Source of the DNA: Rugosimonospora acidiphila
GTDB lineage: Bacteria; Actinomycetota; Actinomycetes; Mycobacteriales; Micromonosporaceae
NCBI RefSeq assembly: GCF_039543385.1
Contig: NZ_BAABJQ010000030.1
Location: forward strand, 46,695 to 110,694
Direction of reading: 5' to 3'
DNA: 64,000 bases
Part shown: one piece after another, positions 1 through 8,730 of the stretch
How positions within the stretch are numbered: the first letter of the stretch is position 1
Layout: the number at the start of each line of letters is the position of its first letter
Program-made: the position numbers and the translations under genes
Notes under the pieces: generated by a model
Databases searched by the model: none
Told to the model about the DNA's origin: nothing
The model's input: only the letters and a program-made list of their open reading frames with translations

Positions 1-1015
1 CGCGCAGGGTGAGCAGTTGGTACTCGGCGGCGGCGTACAGCGAGGCCATCTCCTGCGCGGGGCGGTGCCCGAGGAACCGCACGTTGGTCGCGCGCAGTTG
101 CCGGGCGAGCTGGCGCAGCGCGGGCTCCTGCGTGCCGGAGCCAAGGATCACCAGATCCATCCGGTCGCCGGCCGCGGCCGCCGCCCGCACCGCCGTCTCC
201 ACCCGCTGGAACGGGCCCAGGTTGCCGGCGAACATCACGGTGCACCGGTCGCGGTGGCCGATCGCGCGCCGCGCCGCCGCGGTGGCCGGCACCGGGCGGA
301 ACAGGTTCTCGTCGGTCCAGTTCAGCACGGTGCGGACCTTGCCGGGATCCGCGCCCCGCTCGATCAGCAGGGCGGCCATCGACGGCGCGATCACGGCTAT
401 GCCGGACGCGGCCCGGTACAGCCGGCGCATGCTCGCGGCCAGGGCCCGGTGCAGCGCGGACCCGGCCCGGCCGCCCGGCGCCATGGTCGAGGCGGTGACC
501 GACTCCGGCCACATGTCCTGCACGTGCAGGACGGTCGGGATGCGCCGGGCCAGTTGCAGCAGCCCGGCGGCCGCGTACGCGGTGGGCGGCGGGTGGTACA
601 CGTAGATCGCGTCGACGCCGTTGAGGTAACGCAGCCCGGCCAGCGAGCTGGTGGCCGCGAAGGACAGGTAGCTAGCCACCCGGCGGGCGGCGGAGTTGTC
701 GTGGCTCGGGTACGCCGGGACCCGCCGCACCGTGATCGAGCCGGTGGTGGTGCGGTCGTTCCAGCGCTGCCGGTACCCGGCGTAGACCCGGCCCTCGGGG
801 TAGGAGGGGAAGGCGGTGAGCACGCGTACCTCGTGGCCACGGGTGGCCAACTCGCGGGCCAGCTCCCCGGGGATGAAGGCGGGCTCCGGCGGGTACCACT
901 GGGACAGGATGCCCACCCTCATCCGGGCACCGCCGGTGTCCGGCGGCGGCGTGTCCGGTGGGGCGTTCGGCGGCGGGGCGTCGCGTTTGCGTGCCCGGGC
1001 CTTGGCCGTGGTCAT
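1..1015 (-). CDS. Glycosyltransferase family 4 (WbuB-like), 3' end outside window
   Basis: Probable transfer of a nucleotide-activated sugar onto a lipid-linked intermediate in the cytoplasm. The N-terminus reads MRVGILSQWYPPEPAFIPGE, then the GT4 segments HVQDMWPES and FAGNLGPFQRVE, as in WbuB-type enzymes that add L-FucNAc. The ATG at 1015 overlaps the capF stop (ATGA), which argues for translational coupling and for this start. An internal ATG at 922 would remove a 31-residue Pro/Ala-rich extension and lies where most homologues begin. Being directly after capE-capF, an L-FucNAc transferase role is a reasonable inference. The C-terminal nucleotide-sugar site lies beyond base 1. Confidence 0.88.
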   Translation of the reverse strand, partial: MTTAKARARKRDAPPPNAPPDTPPPDTGGARMRVGILSQWYPPEPAFIPGELARELATRGHEVRVLTAFPSYPEGRVYAGYRQRWNDRTTTGSITVRRVPAYPSHDNSAARRVASYLSFAATSSLAGLRYLNGVDAIYVYHPPPTAYAAAGLLQLARRIPTVLHVQDMWPESVTASTMAPGGRAGSALHRALAASMRRLYRAASGIAVIAPSMAALLIERGADPGKVRTVLNWTDENLFRPVPATAAARRAIGHRDRCTVMFAGNLGPFQRVETAVRAAAAAGDRMDLVILGSGTQEPALRQLARQLRATNVRFLGHRPAQEMASLYAAAEYQLLTLR

Positions 1016-2139
1016 GCCGCCGCCATCAGTTCGAGCCCGGGTTCGCGTACCGGCTCGGGGTAGGTGTCCGGGTACCGCGGGTCGAAGATCTCGTTGCTCC
1101 AGAACAGGGTGAGCAGCTCGTCCCGGCCGGTGTTGGTGATGTTGTGCGCCCACATCGCGGGCATGTCCACCACCACCGGCTCGTCGCCGCTGACCGTGAA
1201 GCTGACCACCTCGTCGCCGCCGATGCGGCGCAGCGCGATCTCGGCGCGCCCGCGCATCACCGCGAACCGTTCGACCTTGGCCAGGTGGTAGTGCTCGCCG
1301 CGGGTGACGCCGGGCCGGGTGGTGGAGTGGAACGCCTGCCCGCCCGGGCCGTGCACCTTGATCACCTCTACCAGGTCGCCGCGCGCGTCGGCGTGGCGCA
1401 CCAGCGGGATCGGGTAGTGGGCGGGGAAGCAGTGCGACCGGTACGTGTTGAAAAGTCGCACGTCGTGCCGGTCCCGCAGCGGCGGGATCTCCCCGGCCCG
1501 GTAGGTGGCGGCGGCGGTGGCCAGCCAGGCGGCCAGCTCCCGCACCCCTGTGCGCTTGGTCGGCATGGACGCGTCCCAGGCGCCACCGGGCGGTGCGCCG
1601 ACCAGCCGGGCGGCGGCGTCGAGCGCGTGCACCAGCTCCAGCTCGCGGTCGCCGTGCACGCCGGGCTCGCCCCCGTCGGCCAGCTGCCGGCAGAACGTGG
1701 CCACCACCGAGTTGTAGAACGGCCGGCCGTGCTCCCCGTACAGGTTCGGCAGGCGGGCGTCGACAAAGTCGGCCCCCAGGCAGGCGTCGGCCAGGGTGGC
1801 CGCGGCGACCGCCTTGGCGTCCCCGTACGCGGTGCCGTTGCCGACCTGGGTCGAGTTGGCGAACACCACCGCCGTGGGCGGCACCGGGCACCGGCGCAGG
1901 CCCCGGGCCAGCGCGCCGGCCAGCTCCACGTTGCCGGCGGCCACGTCCTCGTCGCCGCCTCGGTTGACGCCGGCCAGATGCAGTACCCGGTCGACCCCGC
2001 TGATCCGGCTCGCGAGCAGCACCGGGTCGGCCAGTTCGGCGCGGCCCAGCACGACCGGTTCGGGCCAGCCCAGCGCGTGCAGCAACACCCGCACGTGCCA
2101 GCCCAGGAAGCCGCCGGCTCCGGTGAGGGCGATCTTCAC
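1012..2139 (-). CDS. capF: CapF-like UDP-2-acetamido-2,6-dideoxy-hexos-4-ulose reductase, SDR plus cupin
   Basis: 375 residues, the usual length of CapF/WbjC/FnlB. Residues 1 to about 240 form an NAD(P)-binding SDR domain (GAGGFLGWHV). Residues about 245-370 are a cupin with the HYHLAKVERFAV metal-site region and end in the family-typical WSNEIFDPRYPDTYPEPV. In the known pathway the cupin half epimerises at C3 and the SDR half reduces C4 on the way to UDP-L-FucNAc. The GTG start at 2139 shares four bases (GTGA) with the capE stop. The last step, a UDP-GlcNAc 2-epimerase-type CapG, is not in the window and may lie past the left edge. Confidence 0.92.
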   Translation of the reverse strand: MKIALTGAGGFLGWHVRVLLHALGWPEPVVLGRAELADPVLLASRISGVDRVLHLAGVNRGGDEDVAAGNVELAGALARGLRRCPVPPTAVVFANSTQVGNGTAYGDAKAVAAATLADACLGADFVDARLPNLYGEHGRPFYNSVVATFCRQLADGGEPGVHGDRELELVHALDAAARLVGAPPGGAWDASMPTKRTGVRELAAWLATAAATYRAGEIPPLRDRHDVRLFNTYRSHCFPAHYPIPLVRHADARGDLVEVIKVHGPGGQAFHSTTRPGVTRGEHYHLAKVERFAVMRGRAEIALRRIGGDEVVSFTVSGDEPVVVDMPAMWAHNITNTGRDELLTLFWSNEIFDPRYPDTYPEPVREPGLELMAAA

Positions 2140-3176
2140 GAGGCCAGCTCCAGCTCGGCGGCCACCAGCTCGTTGTTGACCTCGGGCAGGGTGCGCAACA
2201 ACCGGACGATCTCCGGTACCGCCAGCCGGGGCGCGTTGGCCGAGTTGAAGGCCGAGGAGCTGGCCCCGGCCGGGTCGCCGTCCGAGACGTACAGCGCGTA
2301 GTTGAGGTCGCGGGCGTCCAGGGGTACCCGGAAGAAGTCGCCGAAGTCCTCCGCCTGGGCCAGCTCCTCGCGGCTGGCCAGGGTCTCGTCCAGCTTCTCG
2401 CCGTGCCGCACCCCGATCACGTCGAGCTTGGCCGGCACGTCGAACAGCTGGCAGATCGCGGTGGCCAGGTCGCCGATGGTGCAGGCGCTCGCCTTGCGGA
2501 TGAACACGTCGCCGGCCCGGGCGTGGGTGAACGCGTGCTCCACCAGCTCGACCGAGTCGTCCAGCGACATCAGGAACCGGGTCATCGCGGGATCGGTGAC
2601 CGTGGGCGCCCGGCCGGCCTTGATCTGCTCGATGAACAGCGGGATGACCGAGCCCCGGGAGCACATCACGTTGCCGTACCGCACGCAGGCGACGGTCGTG
2701 CGGCTGCGCGGATTGTTGCGGGCGTGCGCCTGGGCCACCTTCTCCATCAGCGCCTTGCTCATGCCCATCGCGTTGACCGGGTACACGGCCTTGTCGGTGG
2801 AGAGCACGACCACCGAGCGCACCCCGTTGACCTGCGCCGCCTCGACGACGTTCGCGCTGCCCAGCACGTTGGTGCGCACGGCCTCCAGCGGGAAGAACTC
2901 GCACGACGGGACCTGCTTGAGCGCGGCGGCGTGGAAGATGAAGTCCACCTCCCGGGTGGCCCGCAGCACGGTGTCCGGGTCGCGTACGTCGCCGACGTGG
3001 TAGCGCACCCGGTCGTCGCCGAGCCGGCGGCGCATCAGGTCCTGCTTGGCCTCGTCGCGGCTGAGTACCCGCACCTCGCCGATGTCGTGGCCGAGCAGCC
3101 GGCGCACCATCGTCTGGCCGAAGGAGCCGGTTCCCCCGGTGATCAATACCCGGCATCCCGCTGGCAGGAAGCTCAT
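2136..3176 (-). CDS. capE: CapE-like UDP-GlcNAc 4,6-dehydratase/5-epimerase
   Basis: 346 residues, a short soluble SDR of the CapE/FnlA/WbjB group that starts UDP-L-FucNAc synthesis from UDP-GlcNAc. Visible motifs are GGTGSFG (NAD+ loop, residues about 14-20), HAAALKQVP, and VRYGNVMCSRGSVIPLF. The catalytic YxxxK position reads MGMSK, the Met-for-Tyr change known in this family. It is the first gene of a leftward operon and overlaps capF by four bases. A 308-base region separates it from the divergent aminotransferase operon. Confidence 0.93.
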   Translation of the reverse strand: MSFLPAGCRVLITGGTGSFGQTMVRRLLGHDIGEVRVLSRDEAKQDLMRRRLGDDRVRYHVGDVRDPDTVLRATREVDFIFHAAALKQVPSCEFFPLEAVRTNVLGSANVVEAAQVNGVRSVVVLSTDKAVYPVNAMGMSKALMEKVAQAHARNNPRSRTTVACVRYGNVMCSRGSVIPLFIEQIKAGRAPTVTDPAMTRFLMSLDDSVELVEHAFTHARAGDVFIRKASACTIGDLATAICQLFDVPAKLDVIGVRHGEKLDETLASREELAQAEDFGDFFRVPLDARDLNYALYVSDGDPAGASSSAFNSANAPRLAVPEIVRLLRTLPEVNNELVAAELELAS

Positions 3177-3484
3177 TCGCGTACACCTCTGACTGGCTCG
3201 ACGCCTCTGGCTGGCTCGGCTGGCCGACCCGGTTCCACTACGCGCATTTAGCCAGCGTTTGGGTCAACGACCATCAAAGCAGATAGTTACCTCGAAAGAC
3301 ATAATATCGGGCATCATGGTCGTCAACGGGCGATAGAGGCAGACTGGCCACTGCTCGCCCGATTTTGACCGTAAATGGCGCCGAAACAGACAAGTATCCG
3401 GAAAGACGCCATATCCGGGCCGCTGGGCTGATAGAACGCCTTCGGGAGCTACAACGTGTCTTCTGCGGTCGGAGGCCAGATTCC
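3177..3484. promoter_or_regulatory. Divergent promoter region between capE and aminotransferase operons
   Basis: Noticeably more AT-rich than its surroundings, and it must hold promoters in both directions. It contains a direct repeat of pattern GAAAGAC-N3-ATATC(C)GGGC at 3294-3312 and 3401-3420. The heptamer TATCCGG occurs twice around the second copy. These could be operator half-sites, but no cognate regulator is encoded nearby. I could not pick -35/-10 boxes with confidence. Confidence 0.45.
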
Positions 3485-4639
3485 GTGAAGCTTGATGCCC
3501 GCCGGGTGTACCTGTCCGCCCCGGACGTCGGCAGCGTCGAAGAGGCCTACGTCATGGACGCTCTGCGCTCGGGCTGGGTCGCGCCGCTCGGTCCGCAGGT
3601 GGACGCGTTCGAGCGGGAGGTCGCCGCCCGGGTCGGCCGGGCGCACGCGGTCGCGCTCAGCTCGGGCACCGCGGCGCTGCACCTCGCCCTGCAGACCTAC
3701 GGCGCGTGCCCCGGCACCGTCGTCATCGTGCCGACGCTCACCTTCGTCGCCACCGCCAACGCCGTGCGCTACACCGGCGCCGAGCCGGTCTTCGTCGACT
3801 GCGACCCGGTCAACGGCAACATCGACGTCGGCCTGGTCGCCCAGCTGCTGCGCCAGCTGCGGGTCAGCGGGCGGCGGGTGGCCGCGGTGGTGCCGGTGGA
3901 CATGTTCGGCGCCTGCGTGGACTACGGCGCACTGCTGCCGGTGTGCGCCGCCGCCTCGGTACCGGTGCTGGAGGACGCGGCGGAGGCGCTCGGCGCCACG
4001 TACCTCGGCGCCACCTACCGGGGCCGGCCGGCCGGGTCGTTCGGCCGGGCCGGAATCCTGTCCTTCAACGGCAACAAGATCCTCACCACCTCCGGCGGCG
4101 GCATGCTGGTCTGCGACGACCCGCTGCTGGCCGAGCGGGCCCGGTACCTGTCCACGCAGGCGCGGCAGCCGGTGCCGCACTACGAGCACACCGAGGTCGG
4201 GTACAACTACCGGCTCAGCAACGTGCTGGCCGCCCTCGGCCGCGCCCAGCTGGTGCGCCTGGACGGCATGTTGGCCCGCCGCCGGCAACTGCGCGAGCGG
4301 TACGCGAAACTGTTCGCCTCGGTCCCCGGCGTGCGCCTGCTCGGCGACGGCGATCCGGGGGCGAACTGCTGGCTGACCACGATCCTGGTGGACCCGGAGC
4401 GGGCCGGCTGGCAGGCCCGGGACCTGGCCGCCCACCTCGCCGCCGCCGAGATCGAGACCCGACCGCTCTGGAAGCCGATGCACCTGCAGCCGCTGTTCTC
4501 CGGCGCGCACGCGCTGATCACGGGTGCGGCGCAGCGGCTGTTCGAGACCGGGCTCGCGCTGCCCAGCGGGTCGGCGCTCGGCGAGGAGCAGCTCGGGCGG
4601 GTGTTCGGCGCCATCGGCCAGTTCCTGGACGAACGGTGA
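3485..4639 (+). CDS. DegT/DnrJ/EryC1 sugar aminotransferase (PglE/EpsN-like)
   Basis: 384 residues. PLP-dependent transfer of an amino group to a 4-keto nucleotide sugar, expected after a UDP-GlcNAc 4,6-dehydratase. The family signature begins RVYLSAPDVGSVEEAYV, with SSGTAALHLAL for phosphate binding, EDAAEALGA carrying the ring-N Asp, and SFNGNKILTTSGGG containing the Schiff-base Lys. The GTG at 3485 is chosen because GGAGG at 3471-3475 lies nine bases upstream; an in-frame TTG at 3365 has no such site. The stop overlaps the next start (GTGA). The neighbouring sugar transferase and acetyltransferase suggest a bacillosamine-like product. Confidence 0.92.
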   Translation: MKLDARRVYLSAPDVGSVEEAYVMDALRSGWVAPLGPQVDAFEREVAARVGRAHAVALSSGTAALHLALQTYGACPGTVVIVPTLTFVATANAVRYTGAEPVFVDCDPVNGNIDVGLVAQLLRQLRVSGRRVAAVVPVDMFGACVDYGALLPVCAAASVPVLEDAAEALGATYLGATYRGRPAGSFGRAGILSFNGNKILTTSGGGMLVCDDPLLAERARYLSTQARQPVPHYEHTEVGYNYRLSNVLAALGRAQLVRLDGMLARRRQLRERYAKLFASVPGVRLLGDGDPGANCWLTTILVDPERAGWQARDLAAHLAAAEIETRPLWKPMHLQPLFSGAHALITGAAQRLFETGLALPSGSALGEEQLGRVFGAIGQFLDER

Positions 4640-5439
4640 GTTCGGCCGGTCCGGCGCACCCCGCCGGACCGCTGAACGCGCCCGCGCCGCCGGCCACGTC
4701 GTCGCCGGCCACGTCGTCGCCGGCCACGTCGTCGTCAGTCGCGTCGTCGGGCGTGAACCGCGCGGCGGATGCCGCTGGCGCGCCGGGCACGGCCGCGCCG
4801 TCGGGCGTGGGGCCGGCCGGGCTGCCGGCGGCGGTCAAGCGCCTGGTCGACGTCATGCTGGCGGGGCTGGTGTTCGTGCTGGCCGGGCCGATCCTGCTCG
4901 TCGCGGCGGGCCTGGTCCGGGTGCGGATGGGCGCCCCGGTGCTGTTCGTCCAGGAGCGGACCGGGCGCTCGATGCGGCACTTCCGGCTGCTCAAGTTGCG
5001 CACGATGACCGACGCCCGGGACGCCCAGGGCCGGCTGCTGCCCGACCGCGACCGGGCCCGCCCGCTGGGCGGGTTCCTGCGCCGGTACAGCATCGACGAG
5101 CTGCCCCAGCTGATCAATGTGCTGCGCGGCGAGATGAGCCTGATCGGACCGAGGCCGCTGCTGCCCCGGTACGACAGCTGCTACGCCGGCCCCGAGCTGC
5201 TGCGCTTCGCGGTGCGCCCGGGCATCACCGGGCTCGCCCAGGTCACCGGGCGCAACGCGGCCAGCTGGAACGACCGGCTCGCGCTGGACGCGCGGTACGT
5301 CGCGCAGTGGTCGCTGTGGCTGGATGCCCGGATCGCGCTGCGCACGGTGGGCCGGGTCTTCGCGAGTTCCGGAGTGTCGGCCGACCCGGCCGGCGACATG
5401 CTCGACCTGGATGAGGAGAGGGGGATGTCCCGCCCATGA
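4636..5439 (+). CDS. Undecaprenyl-phosphate sugar-1-phosphate transferase (PglC/EpsL-like)
   Basis: 267 residues. Monotopic phosphoglycosyl transferase that primes glycan assembly by loading a sugar-1-phosphate on undecaprenyl phosphate. After about 60 residues of Pro/Ala/Ser-rich sequence comes KRLVDVMLAG with the membrane hairpin, then FRLLKLRTM, the catalytic region YSIDELPQLINVL, SLIGPRPLLPRY and VRPGITGLAQVTGRN. The GTG start overlaps the aminotransferase stop. The extra N-terminus holds a 15-bp unit repeated exactly three times (4690-4734, PATSS), possibly an expansion at the gene junction. This is the only priming transferase in the window. Confidence 0.93.
   Translation: MSSAGPAHPAGPLNAPAPPATSSPATSSPATSSSVASSGVNRAADAAGAPGTAAPSGVGPAGLPAAVKRLVDVMLAGLVFVLAGPILLVAAGLVRVRMGAPVLFVQERTGRSMRHFRLLKLRTMTDARDAQGRLLPDRDRARPLGGFLRRYSIDELPQLINVLRGEMSLIGPRPLLPRYDSCYAGPELLRFAVRPGITGLAQVTGRNAASWNDRLALDARYVAQWSLWLDARIALRTVGRVFASSGVSADPAGDMLDLDEERGMSRP
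4690..4734 (+). repeat. 15-bp x 3 tandem repeat in sugar transferase N-terminus
   Basis: The unit CCGGCCACGTCGTCG occurs three times head to tail and encodes PATSS x 3. A fourth degenerate copy follows at 4735-4749. It begins about 50 bases after the aminotransferase stop codon. Confidence 0.9.
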
Positions 5440-6254
5440 TCGGGGAGACGGACATCCAGTCCATTGATGGCCACGACGGCGACGGGCGGCGGGCCGCCGC
5501 CCGGCTGCTGGCCGCGTCGGTACCCGTCGAGTGCCAGGGGCTGGTCGCGTACCACGCCACCGGCGCCGACGCGTACCTGGGCGCCGCGTTGTCCCCGGCG
5601 CCGGGGCAGCGCACGGTCATCCTGCGCGCGGCCCGGGTCGCCGGCGAGGTGATCGCCGTGGCCGACTGGCGGATCATGCACGCCCAGCTGTTCCTGAACG
5701 GCCTGTCGGTGCGCGCCCAGTACCGGGGGCACGGCTACGGCACCCGGCTGCTCGACGACGGGGTGCGGATCGCCCGCGACCTCGGCGTGTCGGCGCTCGG
5801 GCTGGACGTCGAGGTGGACAACGTGGGCGCGTACGCGCTCTACCAGAAGCTGGGCTTCGAGGAGATGGGGTACTCGTGGTGGGAGGACGTGCCGACACCG
5901 GGGGCCGGGGCGGCGCGCACGCCGCTGCGGATCCTCGACTGGCCGACCTTCCAGGCGCAGCGCGCGGCCTACGGATTCGGGGACCTGTCGGTCCGGCACG
6001 GCGACGGCCAGGTGAGCAGGGTGCGCATGGTGGGCAGCGTGCTGCGGGTCGAGCCCGGCGCGACCGGCGCCGGCATCGCGCACGGGCTCGCCGAACTGGT
6101 GGCGCCGTCCCGGGTCTACGCGGTGCGGCCCGGCTCCGCGGCCGGCTGCGCCACGGCGTGGTTCGCGCGCTTCGTGCGGATGCGGATGTCGCTGAGCGAC
6201 CCCGGCCGGGGCCGCGTCGAGTACGGTGAGCGGCGCTCGGCGCGGCGCATCTGA
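5436..6254 (+). CDS. GNAT N-acetyltransferase
   Basis: 272 residues. The acetyl-CoA-binding fold is clear in residues about 45-155: FLNGLSVRAQYRGHGYGTRL (motif A, R/Q-x-x-G-x-G/A) followed by ALYQKLGFEEMGY. It probably acetylates the amino sugar made by the upstream aminotransferase, the job done by PglD in bacillosamine synthesis. PglD is a left-handed beta-helix enzyme, while GNAT enzymes such as WecD and PseH do the equivalent step elsewhere, so the substrate is inferred. The last 110 residues have no motif I recognise. ATG overlaps the previous stop (ATGA). Confidence 0.85.
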   Translation: MIGETDIQSIDGHDGDGRRAAARLLAASVPVECQGLVAYHATGADAYLGAALSPAPGQRTVILRAARVAGEVIAVADWRIMHAQLFLNGLSVRAQYRGHGYGTRLLDDGVRIARDLGVSALGLDVEVDNVGAYALYQKLGFEEMGYSWWEDVPTPGAGAARTPLRILDWPTFQAQRAAYGFGDLSVRHGDGQVSRVRMVGSVLRVEPGATGAGIAHGLAELVAPSRVYAVRPGSAAGCATAWFARFVRMRMSLSDPGRGRVEYGERRSARRI

Positions 6255-6285
6255 CCCCGCCCCGGCAGCGCGACGGAAAGACGAG

Positions 6286-7470
6286 ATGAGATTCGAGATC
6301 TACAACGCCCGGGTCCCTCGCGACCGCGAGCGCTGGCAGGCCGTTCACGACGCCTGGCCGACCCGGGAGGTGTTCGCCCACCCGGCCTACGTGGGGCTGT
6401 TCGCCGGTGAGGGGCAGGAGGCGCTGGCCGCGTTCGCGGAGACCGACTCCGGCCCGGTGCTGTACCCGTTCGTCCTGCGCCCGGTCGACGCGCCCCACCT
6501 CGCCGCGGGGTTGACGCGCCAGCGGCCGATTGACCGCGACGCCTCGTTCCTCGGCCCCGCCAGCGGCCCCACCAGCGGCCGGGAGGGCCCGCCGGCCTTC
6601 GACGTGACCAGCGCGTACGGGTACGCCGGGGCGTTCTGCCAGGCCCCGCTGGACGAGCCCGACGCCAAGCAGTTCTGGGTGGCCTTCGACGAGTTCTGCC
6701 GGGACCGGCGGGTCGTCTCGGAGTTCACCCGGCTGTCACTGCTCGACGACCAGCGGCTGGCTCACCCCGGCCGGGTCGAGCCCAGGCTCACGAACGTCGT
6801 GTGCGACCTGCGGATGCCCGAGGACGCGCAGTGGCGGGGCTTCGACCACAAGGTGCGCAAGAACGTCAACAAGGCCCGGCGCGCCGGCGTGACGGTCGAG
6901 GTGGACGAGGTTGGCGCCCGGCTGGACGACTTCCTGCGCGTCTACGCCGGCACCATGGACCGCCGCAGCGCGGCGGACGGCTTCTACTTCCCGCGCGCCT
7001 TCTTCGAGACCATCGTCGCCGGGATGCCCGGCCGGTTCGCGTTCTTCCACGCCCTGCACGCGGGGCGCGTGGTCTCCACCGAACTCGTGCTGGTCTCGGC
7101 GGACACCCTCTACTCGTACCTGGGCGGGACCGACCGTGACGCGTTCGACCTGCGCCCGAACGACCTGCTGAAGTTCGAGGTCTGCCGGTGGGGGAGGGCG
7201 GCCGGCGCGAGCCGGTTCGTGCTCGGCGGCGGGTACGCCCCGGACGACGGGATCTTCCGGTACAAGCGGGCGTTCGCCCCGACCGGGCTGGTGCCGTACT
7301 CGGTCGGAACCAGGGTGCTCGACGAGCCCGGGTACGCGCGGCTGCTGGGCGCGCACCATGCCGAGGGGCTGCGCCGCGATCCCGGCTGGCGGCCCGGCCC
7401 GGCCTTTTTCCCCGGGTACCGCTGCCCGCTGCCGGACCCCGTCTCCCCGGAAAACGCCCAAGGAGCCTGA
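6286..7470 (+). CDS. FemAB/BioF2-like GNAT-fold protein
   Basis: 394 residues. It resembles the FemAB-type acetyltransferase family often found in polysaccharide loci. Visible segments are DHKVRKNVNKARRAGVTVEVDE (split here as the typical RKNVNKARRAG motif), FHALHAGRVVSTELVL and the late RYKRAFAP. The family moves acyl or aminoacyl groups onto glycans or peptidoglycan precursors; the group here is unknown. ATG 6286 has GGAAAG five bases upstream and is preferred over a GTG at 6226 that would overlap the GNAT gene. It is separated by only 31 bases from that gene, so it is probably in the same transcript. Confidence 0.82.
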   Translation: MRFEIYNARVPRDRERWQAVHDAWPTREVFAHPAYVGLFAGEGQEALAAFAETDSGPVLYPFVLRPVDAPHLAAGLTRQRPIDRDASFLGPASGPTSGREGPPAFDVTSAYGYAGAFCQAPLDEPDAKQFWVAFDEFCRDRRVVSEFTRLSLLDDQRLAHPGRVEPRLTNVVCDLRMPEDAQWRGFDHKVRKNVNKARRAGVTVEVDEVGARLDDFLRVYAGTMDRRSAADGFYFPRAFFETIVAGMPGRFAFFHALHAGRVVSTELVLVSADTLYSYLGGTDRDAFDLRPNDLLKFEVCRWGRAAGASRFVLGGGYAPDDGIFRYKRAFAPTGLVPYSVGTRVLDEPGYARLLGAHHAEGLRRDPGWRPGPAFFPGYRCPLPDPVSPENAQGA

Positions 7471-7527
7471 AAGACCCTATAGCGTGCTTTACGGGTACCT
7501 GTTACTCACGGGGGTTTGGGGCTTCAG

Positions 7528-8730
7528 GTGGAGCATGCACAGCGTCCCGTCGGGGACGGCGGCCGATCGGATGCCGGGGCGACGACTCTGCGGCCCGCCC
7601 GGCCGGGCCGAGCGGGCGAGCAGCGGACGTGGCAGGACCGGCGGCACCCGCCGCCGGTCGGCACCCCGTGCCCGACCTGCCGCACCGGCAGCGACCGGGT
7701 CTCCGGAGACTTCGACGGCTACGTCGAGGGCTACCGGGTCTGCGTGCTGGAATGCCCCCGGTGCCTGCTGCGGTTCAGTAGCCGCCTGGACGTACCCGCC
7801 GGGCTGTACGACACGATCTACCGGCACACCGGCAAGCTGCCCGGCTACGACCAGCGCGCCGGGTACGCGGCGGCGGTGACCCGCCACCCGCAACCGCTGG
7901 ACCTGCTCGCCTCCTGCGAGCTGCCCTACTGGTACGTCCGCGATCACGTCCGCCACCGGCTGCGCCCCGGCGCCCGGGTGGTCGACCTCGGCTGCGGCGA
8001 GGGGCACCTGACGTACGCGCTGCGCCGGGCCGGTATCGCCTGCGTCGGCGTGGACCTCTCGGCCACCACCGTCGCCCGGGCGCGCACCCGGTTCGGCCAC
8101 GACGACTGGTTCCTGACCACCGAGGAGTTCGCCGCCCGACCGCCGGAGGCCGTCGACCTGGTCATCGCGCTGGAGCTGATCCAGCACGTCGCGGCGCCGA
8201 CCCACCTGCTGACCGGCGCGCTGGCGTCGTTGGCCGCCGGGGGCAGCGTGCTGGTGACCACGCCCAACCGGGACGCGAGCCCGGCCCACGCGATCTGGGA
8301 CACCGACCTGCCGCCGGTACACCTGCTGTGGTTCGGTGTCGGCGCGCTGCGCGAGCTGGCCGCGCAGGTCAACTGCGACGTGGTCTTACCGGCCGTGCCG
8401 GGGCGCGTCATCGAGGCGCTGCGGCCCAGCCGGTCGCCGCGCGGCGCCTGGCCGCCGCTGCTGACCGCGTCGGGCGAGCTGTCGATCGCGCTGCGCCGGG
8501 AGCGCAGCCTGCCGTGCCGCGCCCGGCGCGGGGTGGCCCGATCCCTGGCGCTGATGTCGCACGCGGTCGACCGCGCCCGGTTCCGCGAGATCCCGGACGC
8601 CGGGCGCGGACACCGGCCGGCCACGCTGGCCGCCTGCCTCACGCCCCGGCCCAGGCGCTCGGTCGCACCGCGCCCCCCGGGCGATCCGGATGGCGGGAGC
8701 GAGCCCGCTGATCGCCGCCCCCAGGCATGA
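7528..8730 (+). CDS. Class I SAM methyltransferase with zinc-ribbon-like N-terminus
   Basis: About 400 residues. Residues about 45-80 carry paired Cys motifs CPTC and CPRC, as in methyltransferases of surface-glycan and antibiotic loci. The Rossmann core follows with VVDLGCGEGHLTYAL (motif I), VGVDLS and VIALELIQHV. The substrate is not predictable. The start is uncertain: GTG 7528 has GGGG six bases upstream, while a TTG at 7516 is possible. The stop overlaps the flippase start (ATGA). The last 60 residues are Arg/Pro-rich. Confidence 0.82.
   Translation: MEHAQRPVGDGGRSDAGATTLRPARPGRAGEQRTWQDRRHPPPVGTPCPTCRTGSDRVSGDFDGYVEGYRVCVLECPRCLLRFSSRLDVPAGLYDTIYRHTGKLPGYDQRAGYAAAVTRHPQPLDLLASCELPYWYVRDHVRHRLRPGARVVDLGCGEGHLTYALRRAGIACVGVDLSATTVARARTRFGHDDWFLTTEEFAARPPEAVDLVIALELIQHVAAPTHLLTGALASLAAGGSVLVTTPNRDASPAHAIWDTDLPPVHLLWFGVGALRELAAQVNCDVVLPAVPGRVIEALRPSRSPRGAWPPLLTASGELSIALRRERSLPCRARRGVARSLALMSHAVDRARFREIPDAGRGHRPATLAACLTPRPRRSVAPRPPGDPDGGSEPADRRPQA

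Noticed and set aside
1012..3186. A single 724-residue frame spanning capF and antisense of capE
   Set aside because: Only its C-terminal half (from GTG 2139) has the CapF domains; the N-terminal half is an Arg/Pro-rich out-of-frame reading of capE.
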